Below are positions 1-12,369 of a stretch of DNA of 64,000 nt, piece after piece. The translations under genes and the position numbers were made by a program. This DNA is from Epinephelus fuscoguttatus (lineage: Eukaryota > Chordata > Actinopteri > Perciformes > Serranidae): positions 13,037,207-13,101,206 of the forward strand of contig NC_064769.1 of the NCBI RefSeq assembly GCF_011397635.1, given 5' to 3'. Below the pieces are notes generated by a model. It worked only from the letters and a program-made list of their open reading frames with translations, made no database searches and was not told the origin of the DNA. The stretch's first letter is position 1, and each line of letters opens with the position of its first letter.

Positions 1-1017
1 TAAAGCGACACAGTACTCAGAGTACTGTTGAGCCACCCAGCCTCTCGTTGTCATTCATGTCTTAAGCCATGCTGCCTTATGAGATAATAAAACCCCTCGA
101 TATGATATGCAATGCACCCATGTGTTTTGCTTATCTACAAATACATTAATTTCAAACTAAATCTTAGTTTGTCTCTCGAATCAAAGGACACTTAAGACTC
201 TCTAAGGTGTAGGAATTCATGTGCGGTTCTCAGCTTGTATTCTATTGGAATTAGCGAAGTCTTACTCCCTGTAAACTCCATTCATAATCATGTAACGCTC
301 TGCATGACTTTACTCTATACTTGGCTTTGTGTGTGCCTGCTTCAATGATCACTGAAATATGTTTACACTTAAGCCTCCACTGGAGCTCACAGTGCTTTTG
401 GAGATAAATACACAAACCTTTTCACAGAGAGACGAATGGATTTGTTGAATTGTATAATAGTGGATGCAGTCCCCATTGAATGACGATGCACGTATGAAGA
501 CGGTTGCTGCCCTTTTTGTGAAGTGCTTTTGTTACCACTGTATTCTTTCACCTTCCCCTTTAAACTGTGAACATTTAGTTAACACTCATGAAGGCAGTGT
601 GCACTGACACACTGGAAAGCTGCTGTTTATGCTGTTGTACACTGCAAAAGGTTTTAAGAGACTGTAAATGAATTTTTTGTCACTCCTCCGTTCATGCTCT
701 GCTGTGTCCATTATTTCCGCTGTATTTGAAGGACATCATTGCCGATAAGATTTATGTTGTTTCTTTGATCATTTATACAGACTCTGTGTGTTTATGCACA
801 AGAGATATGAGTTCAGCAAATATAAACACCAAAAATGTTTTGGCTCCACCACTAAATTGTTGCACAGACACAACTGAATCAAGAATGGAAAAGGAAGGGA
901 ACTGGTCTGTGTACTTTATGGAGGTTATATATATAACACAGTGCTTCTTAACTAACTCTAGATCATTCTTTATACTGGTATTGTGTTTGTAAATAAACTT
1001 GTTTGGATTTTCTCACT
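1..1017 (+). other. Putative 3' UTR of an upstream plus-strand gene
   Basis: No convincing coding frame is present; the longest open stretch (726-992) is AT-rich and resembles no family I know. The block ends in a canonical AATAAA followed by a GT-rich tract, as at the end of a transcript on the plus strand. In mammals the gene immediately upstream of LOXHD1 in the same orientation is ST8SIA5, so this could be the st8sia5 3' UTR. That identity is inferred from gene order only; no st8sia5 coding sequence is visible here. Confidence 0.4.
992..997 (+). promoter_or_regulatory. Candidate polyadenylation signal AATAAA
   Basis: AATAAA is followed about 40 bases later by a T/GT-rich tract (about 1036-1050), the usual arrangement of a cleavage and polyadenylation site. 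It would end the putative upstream transcript near 1010-1020. Confidence 0.5.
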
Positions 1018-1859
1018 TGTATGTTTATGGCTGAATTATTTTTGTGTGTGTACCAAAGGTATCCAATCTTTTTTATTTAATAATAGATACTTTTGCCACA
1101 TAACATGAGTCATTAATATGCTTCCCAATTTAGAAAGGGCCACAGAGCACACACAATGCTAATTTAACTGTCTCATTTCAGGCCAGTTAACCTCTGCTTT
1201 GTCTTCTCCAATTAGCTCTTCTGCAAAGCTACTGTCAACACCTCAATTATTAAGCAGTGGTGTCAGTGTCCTCTCACTGACTCACTCAGCAGAGGGTGGT
1301 GGGGAATATAGCAGATCATATCTGAGTTGTACTGTAGCTGTTGAGGTCTTCAATTTCTACCCTGTCGGCAAGCATAACAAGAGTGAATGAATCCCGTTAG
1401 AATTTAGACAGAAAGATAAAGATGCAGAAGTTAAGCAATTTAAGTTTTATAATGGCAGCTATAGCTTAATATTAAAGACAGTTATATTCAACTGAACTTC
1501 TGCACTTAGGGTATGGTGGAAGATGGTGGGCTTGCTCAATTAATTTGTAATTTTTCACTTTATTCCTCTCTCTTTCCCCTTCTGTGGCCATGTCCAATCT
1601 GTCTCTACACTGATATCTGCCCAAATCTTTTAAAAAAGTATATTTATGTATGTTCACACATTGACTCAGGAGGATATCAGAACCATATATCATACATGCT
1701 CTGATAGTCACTGGGCTTTGTTATGGTTGACCACATGGAGACCCTCAACACCTGACCACTCACCACTCAATCACAAGGTAATAATCACACTATGGAAATA
1801 TGAAGTTTTATAGCAAGCCAGCAAAGAAGCTGAATCAGCTAAAAGTAACAAACATTTTT

Positions 1860-2140
1860 AATTTTATTTTATTTATAAAGTCCAATATCACAAATCACAA
1901 TTTGCGTCAATTTATTTCTACTTGGCACCTTGACTTTGCAGTATGTGACATCCCTCTGTCCTTGGACCCTCACAGCAGATGAGTAAAAACCACTTAAATG
2001 GGGAAAAAAAGCTGATAGAAACCTCAGGAAGAGCAATTGAGGAGGGATCCCTCTTCCAGGATGGACAGATGTGCAATAGATGTCATACAGAACAGATCTA
2101 CATAAATGTGTAGTGATCCATGTCACAAAATGATACATAA
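1860..2140 (+). repeat. Dispersed teleost repeat, copy 1
   Basis: The phrases TTTATAAAGTCCAATATCAC and CCTCACAGCAGATGAG recur at 20779 onward as TTTATAAAGCCCAATATCAC and CCTCACAGCGGATAAGG. I recognise the family as abundant in perciform genomes. This copy is the longer one, running on through an AACCTCAGGAAGAGCAATTG stretch. It carries a short foreign insertion near 1914-1935 (see findings). Confidence 0.75.
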
Positions 2141-2459
2141 ATGGAGACAGAGAAATTGAGACCAAGAGAGACCAAGAGAGACAGAGACAGAGACAAAGAG
2201 AGATGCAGGGCAGACAGTAATGACAATAGCTACAATAACATTGATTTTAGAAATAATATTGTAATAACTGTATCATCAAGCAGGCATCAGGCAGGACCAT
2301 GGCAGCAGCACAACCACGACACATGATCCAGACATAGCTGCGATACAAGGTAACCTGCAGACAGTGGAGCACAAAGTTTCCGGAGAAGCCGAGTTAGTGA
2401 TATGCTAAAGAAATACGGCGGGAATGTCAGCAAATGAAGAAGAACCAACATTTCAGAAA

Positions 2460-2497
2460 CTGAGGAGAGGGAGAGAAGGAGAGAAGGAGAGAAGGGG
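2460..2497. repeat. Short GGAGA purine tandem repeat
   Basis: About four imperfect units of GAGAGAAGG make a small purine-rich tract at the edge of the intergenic repeat cluster. Confidence 0.6.
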
Positions 2498-2988
2498 CTC
2501 AGTGTATTACAGAAGGTCCCCCTTCAGACTAGGCCTATGTCAGCCTAACTAGGGGCTGGTCCAAAACAAGCCTGAGCCAGCCCTTACTATTGGCTTTGTC
2601 AATGATTGAAATAGTTAGCAAAGTTCAAAATATAACTAAATATGCATATATTTGACCAATTTAAAAGTTTTAGTGCATTTGTTCCTGAAATTCACCATGA
2701 ACCCACCCTTCTGCTGGAATGAGAAAATCCCAGTTTTTTTGGATGAAAGATATCCCAGTCCTACTTGAAGGTTTTGAACAATACACACTGACGGTCAAAA
2801 ATCTAATCCGATTTCAGAATCTTTTTTTTTTCCTTTGAACAACCCATTTGTGAGATTTGATCCAATCCAATATCTGAAATCTGATCAGATTATTTCTGAA
2901 CACCTGAGTCCAGGAGTTAATGCTGGTCAAGTTTGCACATTCACATCATCAACACTTATAGCAGCAGAGTATTCCCATGCATAAAACA

Positions 2989-3290
2989 GACACAAAATGG
3001 CTACAAAGAGACACAAAACTATGAAAAAAGACACAAAAATGATCACAAAGACACACAAAACGTCTACAAAGAAGCACAAAATGACAAAAAAGGGCACAAA
3101 ATTACCTAAAAAGCCCCACAAAACACAAAATGACTACAGAGAGAGAGACACAAAATTACCAAGAATGACAAAAATGATCACAAAGAGACAGACAACAGAC
3201 ACAAGATCATCCCAAAGAGAGATAAAACATCGACAGACACAAAAAGACCCAAAAAGACACAGACCAAAACAAACAAAAATATGCATGGAA
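2989..3290 (+). repeat. Degenerate minisatellite, unit about 20-21 bp
   Basis: Roughly fourteen diverged units of the type GACACAAAATGACTACAAAG follow one another. Many units are near 21 bases, which keeps one frame open and creates a spurious Lys/Thr/His-rich reading frame of 100 codons (2997-3299). It is low-complexity DNA, not a gene. Confidence 0.75.
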
Positions 3291-4399
3291 AAGCTATGAC
3301 TTGATTCTTGGAAAAACAATTTGCCACAAGCAAGTTCAGGTGAGTTTAGTTTCATGACATTACATGCAGTTCTACTTTATTTGAACACAAGGGGAAAGTA
3401 AGAAAAAAAGAACATGCTGGCCCAGGTTGCTGGTCTGCAGGACAATAAGAATGATACATTTTTATTACATGAATGTTAAAAATGTAATTATAAAGGAATT
3501 ATGTAGCATTTGGTCCTTTGTATTACGGGGATGATTCTGCACTGAACTGGGTCAAATGAGGTTTGACTCTCTGCTGTCATCTGTGTGTTGGGTAATCTGA
3601 TGTTGAAAGATCAATATGACCAAACTCTGCCCTTCACCTTGATGCCTACATTATCTGGTGTCAGGTGGCAGCAATAACGCTAATGGGATGATTTGGCTCC
3701 TGGGTGCAGATGTGTACGCCAGTGTGATGGAACTGCAACCAAAAATTGCATAGAGAAATGTGTGCTATTATACAAACAGTGTTGCTAAAGACTGAAGTCC
3801 TGCAAAACCTTTTCTGTGTTCTTCTTAGTTTTAAAGCTGATATACACTGGATTAGTTCATGTAATAGGTAGGCCTACAACTGTGCTGGGTAAACAACTCA
3901 ACATTGTTTTTATGATTTTAGGTTTTACTAAATTAATTGATTGTCCATAATTTCAAAGCATTTTATCCCCCCTGAACAAATAATGGAAGGAAAATGTGAT
4001 GCATATTTCTACTTGGCACCTTGACTAGTCTTACATTTAAGTTGTCTTGAAAATCCACAATGGGAATTAAATTTCCAAGATATTAAAGTTACTTCAATTA
4101 GCAGTTTACTGAACCATGATATAAGATTAACCTTGTCTCAGTAAATTTGGTTGAATCATATTTTCGGAGCCAAAATATTAAAGTGTCATTATGCAGATGA
4201 GGAAGGACAGTGCAGCTTCTATCTTACACTCGAGCTCTTACAGAAACAGATGCTAAATACTTAAATGTGTAGATTTTAATACAGTTACTTCTCCAGACAA
4301 TATTACACTTTCATTATCATTTTAGGGGACATGTTGGGGTGCTGTGGAGCAAGCTATGGAGAAGGACGTGGAGCGTTCAGCTCTGCAATCAATGGGAGG

Positions 4400-4505
4400 T
4401 GTGATAATTGTAAGGACTAGTTGCATTGGTCAGAACCAGAGCTGTTTCCTCCTGTTTCCAGGTGTTTTGTTAAGCTAAGCTATAAACTAACCACTGGCTG
4501 GCTCG
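4400..4505 (-). repeat. Dispersed repeat fragment (TTAGCTTAGC family)
   Basis: CTGTTTCCTCCTGTTTCCAG followed by TTAAGCTAAGCTATAAACTAAC is the reverse orientation of the family seen at 48765, 49186 and 54415. The copy is short and diverged. Confidence 0.5.
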
Positions 4506-4777
4506 AGCTGCATGTTAAGTGTACATGTATGAGAGTAGTATCAATCTCCAACTCAAACTAAAAAGCATATTAACCATCCTTTAGCTGGACAGTGATATAT
4601 GCTAAAAGCAGCCATGGCAAAAATAAATCATTGCTGCATGGATATTTACCCATCTGTGATAAATCTTAAGAGTCAATATATTGCAAGTCAGGTGCTTCTT
4701 TGTACTTCATGTGATTTGTACACATTGCTACACTTTGTTATGTCAGGATAAACAAAGAGGAGTAGTTGTAAGGGAGA

Positions 4778-4781
4778 GTTT

Positions 4782-4824
<43 letters not shown>

Positions 4825-4866
4825 TGTGAGTGTGTGTGTGTGTCTGTCTATCTGTCTGTGTATGTG
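4778..4866 (+). repeat. (TG)n microsatellite
   Basis: An interrupted TG dinucleotide run with GAG and TCTG interruptions lies about 400 bases upstream of the loxhd1 start codon. Reading frames through it are artefacts. Confidence 0.95.
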
Positions 4867-5270
4867 TGACTGCAGGTAAAAGCGAGACGCCCCCGGCCCG
4901 TAAAGCGATCCTAACACCATGAATAATGGAGAGTGCCGTGGCAGAGAGGATAAGTTCTCTGTGCAAGGCTCCTTTTTCACAGGGCTTTCTCCCATGGGTC
5001 ACGTGAGTGTTGAGGTGACGGTAATTTTTCATGAGTAGTGTGTGTTAGTCATATGGCCATATACTGCAAAGGTAGGGGACGCCCATGCAGCCAATGCACC
5101 CTCTGCATGTCCTGAGTCTGTAGACCTGCAGCCACACACAGGCCCACGCTGCTGAGCCCCACGATCCCAGCACCTCTCTGCAGCCAAGGGTCAAATGAAT
5201 TGTCTTTCACCATTAGAAACTCAAGGCAGCACTTACGAAACTAAAGGCCAGGGAAGTGGATGAATAAAAG

Positions 5271-6003
5271 ATGCCGTCGAAACAGAAAAAATCCACAGCT
5301 TCAGAAGAAACCGAAGAGGTCGATGACGAAGTGGAGGAAAGTGAGCCAAATTTAAAGGAGAGGAGCAACTATGTGACCCGTGGGGACACCACAAAAAGGG
5401 AGACTAGTCAGAAGAAACACAAGAACGCCGAGACCTCTGAGAATCAGGAGGCCCCGGAGAAACAGAGGAAGAAAAAAGAAGGTGACAAAGTAAAAGAGAA
5501 AAAGAAGAAAAAGAAACCAGATGAGGATGCTGAAGCCGGTGCTGTGATTGAAAATGAAGCTGAGGAGGGAGAGCAGAACAATAATGACCCCACTACCAAT
5601 TCCAAAAAGGAGAAATCAGAGAAGCTCAAAGAGGAAGTGACTGAGGGAGCCAAGGAGGAAAAGAAGAAAAAGAAGAAGAAATCCTCTGCAGAGAATCCAG
5701 AGGGAGAGGGAGAGATGGGATCCAAGGACAAGAAGTCAAAAGATGGAAAGAAGAAGAAGAAGTCTCACAATGATGATGATGAGGAGCCCTTGATCGAGGA
5801 GCAGGAAGAGGAGGAGGACTCAAAGAAAAAGAAAAAGAAGAAGGCAAAGAAGGGATCGGCTGACAGTGACGAAGACAAGAAGAAAAAGGGGAAAAAATCC
5901 AAAAATAAACAGGTGGACTATGGTGCGATGTACCAGAGCGAGCTGCTGAACTACCACACAGACTCATCCGATGGATACGAGGACGAGTACTATAAAAAGA
6001 AAG
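5271..6003 (+). CDS. loxhd1: loxhd1 coding exon 1: charged N-terminal tail
   Basis: ATG at 5271 has A at -3 and an in-frame TAA at 5265-5267. The exon encodes 244 residues, mostly Lys/Glu/Asp runs, ending in [18 protein letters not shown] and DEYYKKK, which matches the start of mammalian LOXHD1 (LYEAELLNY, HEYYKA). Donor GTAAGG at 6004; ends in phase 1. The tail is about 200 residues longer than in mammals. Confidence 0.88.
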
Positions 6004-9000
6004 GTAAGGATCTGACATCATAGAGCAAGCAGAGAAGCCACACATGTATTTCAGGTAGGTCTCAGTCAGTTACAAGACATATATATTTACCTGTTGGATT
6101 GTCCCGACTGGTCAGATCTCTACGACAGGTTTCCTCCAGTTCCCTCAGCTCTGAGCAGGAGCACCCCGGGGACTCCCTCTGTGATTGTTCTTGGGTGAAA
6201 GCTCAGTTATGTTCCACATGAATGGAGCCAAACAGAAGCTCGGGAGCAGACAGGCGCTGGGTGCCGTCCCAGTCACCGGGGCTGGGAAAACCACTAGGGC
6301 TAGAGGCAGGGCCGGGAGCCAGGGGGAGCTTTCTTAAAGCACAGAGGTTCTCGAATGGGGGAACCAGATCCCCCAGAAGACTTCAAAATAGTATTTTGTT
6401 TGGTTAGTTGGGGGAAAAGTGGCGGCAGGGTGATTTATGGAATAGGTACAAACACAGATGTAGCTACTTAAGCGATGGAAATATTGACAGGAAATTTCTA
6501 CGTGTCAATAGACTAAGACTAAATTTGCTTATACAATTTGATGCATTTGCACAGTATTATGTAGCGGATTCACTGAAACTTTACATTTCAACAATGCTGT
6601 GGTCTACGTGGGGTTTAGGCATGAAAATGGTTAGAAAAAGATCACATTTTGGCTTTGAGTACCCCATTTGGAGCACACAATCCAGGCAGGAAAAGCAGCA
6701 AGGGCATTCTTGGTAAAAAAAACAACAACAAAAAAACAGGTACACCACAATCGTAGTATTGCGTCCACTGACACCCACGACTGGGCCGAAGAAGCCGATA
6801 GCAACACAGCAATGACTCACTAAATCACAACACACCATCCCTTCTACTGCTCATGACAAAGTTAGCTCATATATTATGTCACGTCATGTCATAAACAATA
6901 TGATACGTATGAAACAAATTCAATATATTCATACTTTTCAGAAACCTATAATGCCAACAAGGGAAGCTTCACAGCAAGAGGGTTCCTGGCTCAATCCCAG
7001 GAAGGAGCCATGTTCTCCCCGTGCCAGCATGGGTTTTCTCTAGGTACTCCGGCTTCCTCCCACAGTCCAAAGACATGCAGGTTAACTGGTGACTCTAAAT
7101 TGTCTGTAGGTGTGAATGTGAGCGTGAATGGTTGTCTGTCTCTATGTTTCAGCCATGTGATAGTCTGGTGACCTGTCCAGGGTGTACCCTGCCTGTCGCC
7201 CAATGTCAGCTGGGATAGGCTCCAGCCCCCCACGACCCTCAAGAGGATAAGTGGTTATGAAAGGATGGCTTGGATGGCCGGATGATGCCAACGTTTTCTG
7301 TTGGCCACCAGGCTGCCAATCTTGCACATAAACAACCCTCTGTCTCCAAGAATTTTTTTGTTATGAATTTATATTACTAATTTACAACTGCAAATGCTTA
7401 TTTAGAGAAATGTAACTCCACCCAGATTTCATTTTTCCATCAGTATTATGATGAAACGTTTTTAATAAATGTATCTGCAAAGTCACCAAATGTTAATACT
7501 CAAAGTATCTGAAAAGTGTTCCCTGTAAACTTACTGTATTCGTTTGTCTGACAATACCTGCTGTTACAATACAGTATCCACCCATAACAAAGGATGATAT
7601 TGACTAAACCATTCTAGTTACTGTCAGCAAAAGATTGTGGTTTAATATTGAAGGAGTCAACAGTGAGTTGAAAATACAAGAAAGGAAGTGTTTTCTGTCA
7701 CACAATTGAGTTGGGATGCAAACCCTGGTCTAAGGCAGCATTTTTTTTACTGGCAAAACAAATTAGTTGTATAGAAATGCAACATTTAGGAGACAGGATT
7801 GCCTTAAAGGAACGTTTGGAAAGTGAGGCACTCAGCTGTATTGAAAGCTGTTTTGAATGAGGAAATTGCACATAAATGCATCTGAGCTTAAAAGCTTTCC
7901 ATATCTTTTCCCCCATCATGTTGACTCTGAGTGCTGAAACTGTGACATGTCTGTGATTTTTTTTTTTAGCATTTTCACACCCATGTAATTGCTAACACAA
8001 GTAGCTGCTTGGAATGTGCCTGTAGCTCCTGATCTGTGTGCAGATTATGAAAGGAGCAGCAGGTATCATTATTTAGTAGTGATACATGCTTGTGTACATG
8101 TCTTTCTTACCTCACTGGCTCACTCAGGCCTCTGACACTCCGAGGAGTTTATCAGGGCTCAGTTTTACCAGTCCACTGTCTATCTGATTTTATCAGGTGT
8201 CTCTCTTTCTCTTTAATCTGACTTTAATAGCTCTGCTCACTGTTAATTAGATATCCATGTCCCTATCGGACTTTGGTCAAATTGCTCTTTATCAAGTCTC
8301 CTCTCCTTTCCTCCTCTCCTAGATGTTTGTTGGTAATCTGTCTGTGTCTCCTACCAAAGCTTCTTCTGCGTGTCTCCCTTTGACAATTGATCCTTTTCTT
8401 CTAGCTGCTTAATGCATTCTTTGATGGGTGTTTTTAATGCATCTTAAATACTTTCAACATATTTACTCCCAGAGTCCTCTCAATTTTTTAACGTGTACCC
8501 AGGATACCTGACAGAGAGCCAAGTCCACCAGCCCTTAAAAGCACACTCTACCTCTGTTCAGACCGGGCACTTTATCCTCTGTTGTTTCTCTCTAATTCAA
8601 TTGGACCCAATGTCCCAGACAGTGTCCCATACCTTCCAATCTCTCTTACATAACCACAGGAGTTTACGTTTACGTTCAGTAATACAGCAGGACTATAGAA
8701 TTACCTCCTGTATAGGCCCAGCTATTGAGTCACAGGCAACAGCCAATCACAGACTAAGCTCCTACTGAAGAGTTAATGTTGTTCCCGTAACCCTAACACA
8801 GGCGGCTTTACAGGTGTGACTTTTAAAATCCTCTCCAAAAAATACACTCTTTGAGTGTGTGTTGACCATTACAAGTACTTTGATGAGTCATTATCATCTC
8901 ATTGGATTCACGGTGACAAAAGCTGAGTGAAAAGTGACTCACACAAAATAAGTAGAGTGATTATGTAGACCATGATGCATGTTTGTAGGTAAACAATAGA

Positions 9001-12000
9001 CACAAGCATGAGCTACATCATCTTACAAGACGAACAATCTACAGCCATGCTAGCAGCTCCGAGGGTGTACAAAGGTACAGTGGTGCTTTTAGCCTAATGC
9101 TAACTTAGGAATGCTAACATGCCAGATGCAGATATAAATTTTGGATATCATTAAAGTGATTACAGTTCATTTAGAGAGGCACATGAAAGTCTGTGCCAAA
9201 GACATTTCAGTCTGGATCAAAGTGGTTGACCATCAGACCACCTTTGCCATCCAAAAATGTAAACACATAGTGACTTCAGATGTGTGTGCCCTCTCCTCTC
9301 TCCCCCTCCTCCATACAACATCCTTAAATGACACACACTGAAGCAGATTCTACAGACTGCTGAGTTTTCATCCTGTTTACCTCTCCATCAACTCAGTGGC
9401 TTGGTCAGACAAAGAGACACATTTGTGAAATGTGAGAGAGGCTTGGCTGGCGTATCACACCAGACATGGATTCGCTGCAGATTCGCCGCATTGAATTCCC
9501 TGGCAACCGTGCATGGAAGGAAACTTAATGCTCCCTAATGTTTATAGATTATTGGACACTGTCTGAGGATGTGACTTTTTGTTTGTCCTTTTATTCAACC
9601 TTTTACTTTTTGAATTATTAAGTCTTTGTCAGACCTAAGTATTCCGTACACGTGCTGTCATTATTTCAGAATCATAATCCAATGCGACATAAACAACAGA
9701 GTCGACATTTTCTTCTCTGTCTAATCTCCACTCTCCTCTCTCTTTCAGTGTATGAGGTGGTCACTATCACTGGTGATGTAAAGGGAGCCGGGACAGATGC
9801 TAATGTGTTTGTCACCCTTTTTGGAGAGTTTGGAGTCACGCCCAAAGTCCACCTGGCAAGCAAGTGAGTTTTAAAAAGTTTATGCTGATGTCATTGAATT
9901 ATAGTACACTTTGGTTATTATATTGCCTTTACAACTCTAAATCAGGTTTCAATGACTCACTTGGCTCTGATTTGTTTGCACTTACTATATCAGGTTTTAT
10001 GTACAGTGGCGCCCCCAGAAAGTTTTCATAGGGGTGACCAGATGGGGCCACTGAAAATCTTGGGTTGCACAACAAAACCAACAACCATGAATGAATTTTA
10101 GGATTTCTATCATGCTGTTGAAATATATATACGCTCACTGAAAAATTATAATATGAAAAGTTAAGGAATCACATACTGATATACTTGGTTTCTTATTTCA
10201 CACAATATTACTAATTACCTGATGTACACACACTAATACAGGTACAGTTAACATTTTGAGTTCCACACCAATCCTGTTTCAATGTGTTATCAGTAATATA
10301 ACATGTTAGGCTATTGATAGCTCTTCAAAAAACAAGTATACAACTTTGGTTTGAAGCGATACATTGATTAGGAGGACCACAATATTTACCAGGAACAAGA
10401 CTACTCAGGTTTAGGTGCAACTTGAGTGTACTCAACGGACCCATTTTCATTAAGATATCTTGAAGTGACAGTTCAGTGGACCCCTTTGAAAATGGCCATG
10501 CCAGCTGTTCCCTTGCCAAAATTTAGCATAATGTTTGAGCGTTATTTTGGCCCCCCTCCCAACAAGGTATGCCAACATGGTTGGTGCCAGACAAGGTTGG
10601 AAAAAAAAACAAAAACAAAAAAAAGTACGCCACAATCTCTTAAAAACAGTAATGTCGACCTCCAATTCTTTTCGCTGGGTGGGGGGCCAACAAATGTATC
10701 AGAGAGGCCATGGCCCTCCTGTGCCCTCCCTTGGGGACGCCACTGTTTACGTGTTGCTTCGAGTCAATTTGGTTTCAGTTTATATAATGAGTAAGCTTAG
10801 CTACTTCAATACCAGCTGCTAACTTCTAACCTTGTCTATTCTTCTTTGATCCTTCAGCACAGAAAAGAGGTATTTTCTAATCAGTCTGCTAAAGGATGGT
10901 TATGATTCTGTCCTTGTGTTGAGTTATATTGTGCATAACACTGTATGGAGGAGCATTCCTGCTCAACATTTACCTGGTACCTGTGGAGCCCATGAATAAA
11001 GACAAGATCTATTTGCAATCTGAGCATCTCTTTAACCTATTTGTTAAAACCTGAAACTTGAAAAGTCATTTGATGTCAAAGAAGCAGCGCAAGTTCAAAA
11101 AGGTTTGGCTGTGGCGCAGGAATCTCTCCTCTATACAGTGGTTTATAATGTCGGACACAGAATATCTGGAGTAAGGAGGAACTATGTGACATGGCCGGTC
11201 TTCTTTTCATTCAGAGGCAAATGAAAGAAGACCACGATGTCATTTCTGTGGATGATCAAATGACTCTCAGGGGATCTTATCAGCAGCAGGCTCCCTTTAT
11301 CTCTGCACACATTGATTGACAGATAGGGTTACCTGTGCAGCGTATAGGATATACCAACGTATTGTAAGCCACACTGAAACATGTCACCCACACCTTGTGG
11401 TGGTCCCATTCATCCACCTCGGACAGCATCAACATGCTATGTATTCAGTATCTCCATGCTGTGTGGCTGTACTGCTGCTCAGCTGATGAAATACCATACA
11501 TGGACGTTGATGAGTCACTTTTGTCATATAATGAACATACAGCATAGTAAGGAGTTTCACCTTACTCCGATATATATTAGGTCCTGCCTGTATTGTGTAA
11601 TGACAAATTCAAACTTTATAACATAATACAGGTAAGGGAGGGTTGCTATGTCTCCAAGCATATTTGCCCGATTGAACAATCGAGGCAGATTAAGAAATGC
11701 AACTCTTTGGAAATTCATTGTGATTATAACAATTTCAAATTGCATGAATGCCAAAGTTTGCATTGCGTTTGCTTTTTCACATCAGTCAATGTCTCCCCAT
11801 CATTGTCTTACAGGTGATTTATGCGGAAACGCAGAACGAGGGCATGTATTCATGTGTGCTGGACAGTATTTCACTCTTGGCAGTTTTGTTTTTACAGCAC
11901 ATGACACCATGCACTTTAATTATGCCAGCCTTGGCTCTGTTTTTGAGTTGAATATTGCAGAGAGATGAGAACAGATGGAAATGTGGGTCAGAGACAAAAG

Positions 12001-12306
12001 CATGTGTTCTCTGTTAATGGAAAAGAGGGTGTCTGATTCGCTGTGGTTGGCAAGGGGGGTCCTCTGTGCACGCAGGCTCGGCTCATCTCTGTGAGGGGTA
12101 AGAGTACGTGAGGAGGAGGAGGCGGGAGCCTCAGGAGGTTTCAGATTATACAACTGCCATGAGACCACCAGGGTACCCTAAGCCGGATCAGTCAGGAGAT
12201 GTAATTTACTGTTCCAGAGTTCACTTCAGTTGTCTGTCTGGACTGTGTTTCTTCAACTCATGTAATCTCTTTTGATCAAATAGAGCATCACTCTCTGTCT
12301 CTCTCT

Positions 12307-12369
<63 letters not shown>

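Larger units (their letters stand above)
1018..5270. other. Intergenic region upstream of loxhd1
   Basis: No coding exon could be supported. The stretch holds dispersed teleost repeats, a degenerate minisatellite and a TG microsatellite, listed separately. The loxhd1 promoter and any non-coding first exon must lie here or further upstream; I see no TATA box or CpG island that would fix a start site. The 200 bases before 5271 are moderately GC-rich but otherwise unremarkable. Confidence 0.6.

Noticed and set aside
2997..3299. 100-codon Lys/Thr/His-rich open frame
   Set aside because: It is a by-product of a roughly 21-base minisatellite whose unit length preserves the frame; there is no family resemblance and no splice support.
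4688..5032. Minus-strand frame with a poly-Thr-His run
   Set aside because: It is created by the TG microsatellite.
5444..6045. Long minus-strand frames opposite loxhd1 exon 1
   Set aside because: They are shadows of the Lys/Glu codons, giving Phe/Ser-rich low-complexity translations.
10854..10870. Possible micro-exon between CTTCAG and GTATTT
   Set aside because: Exon 2 joins directly to exon 3 in the correct phase and matches the mammalian protein without any insert.
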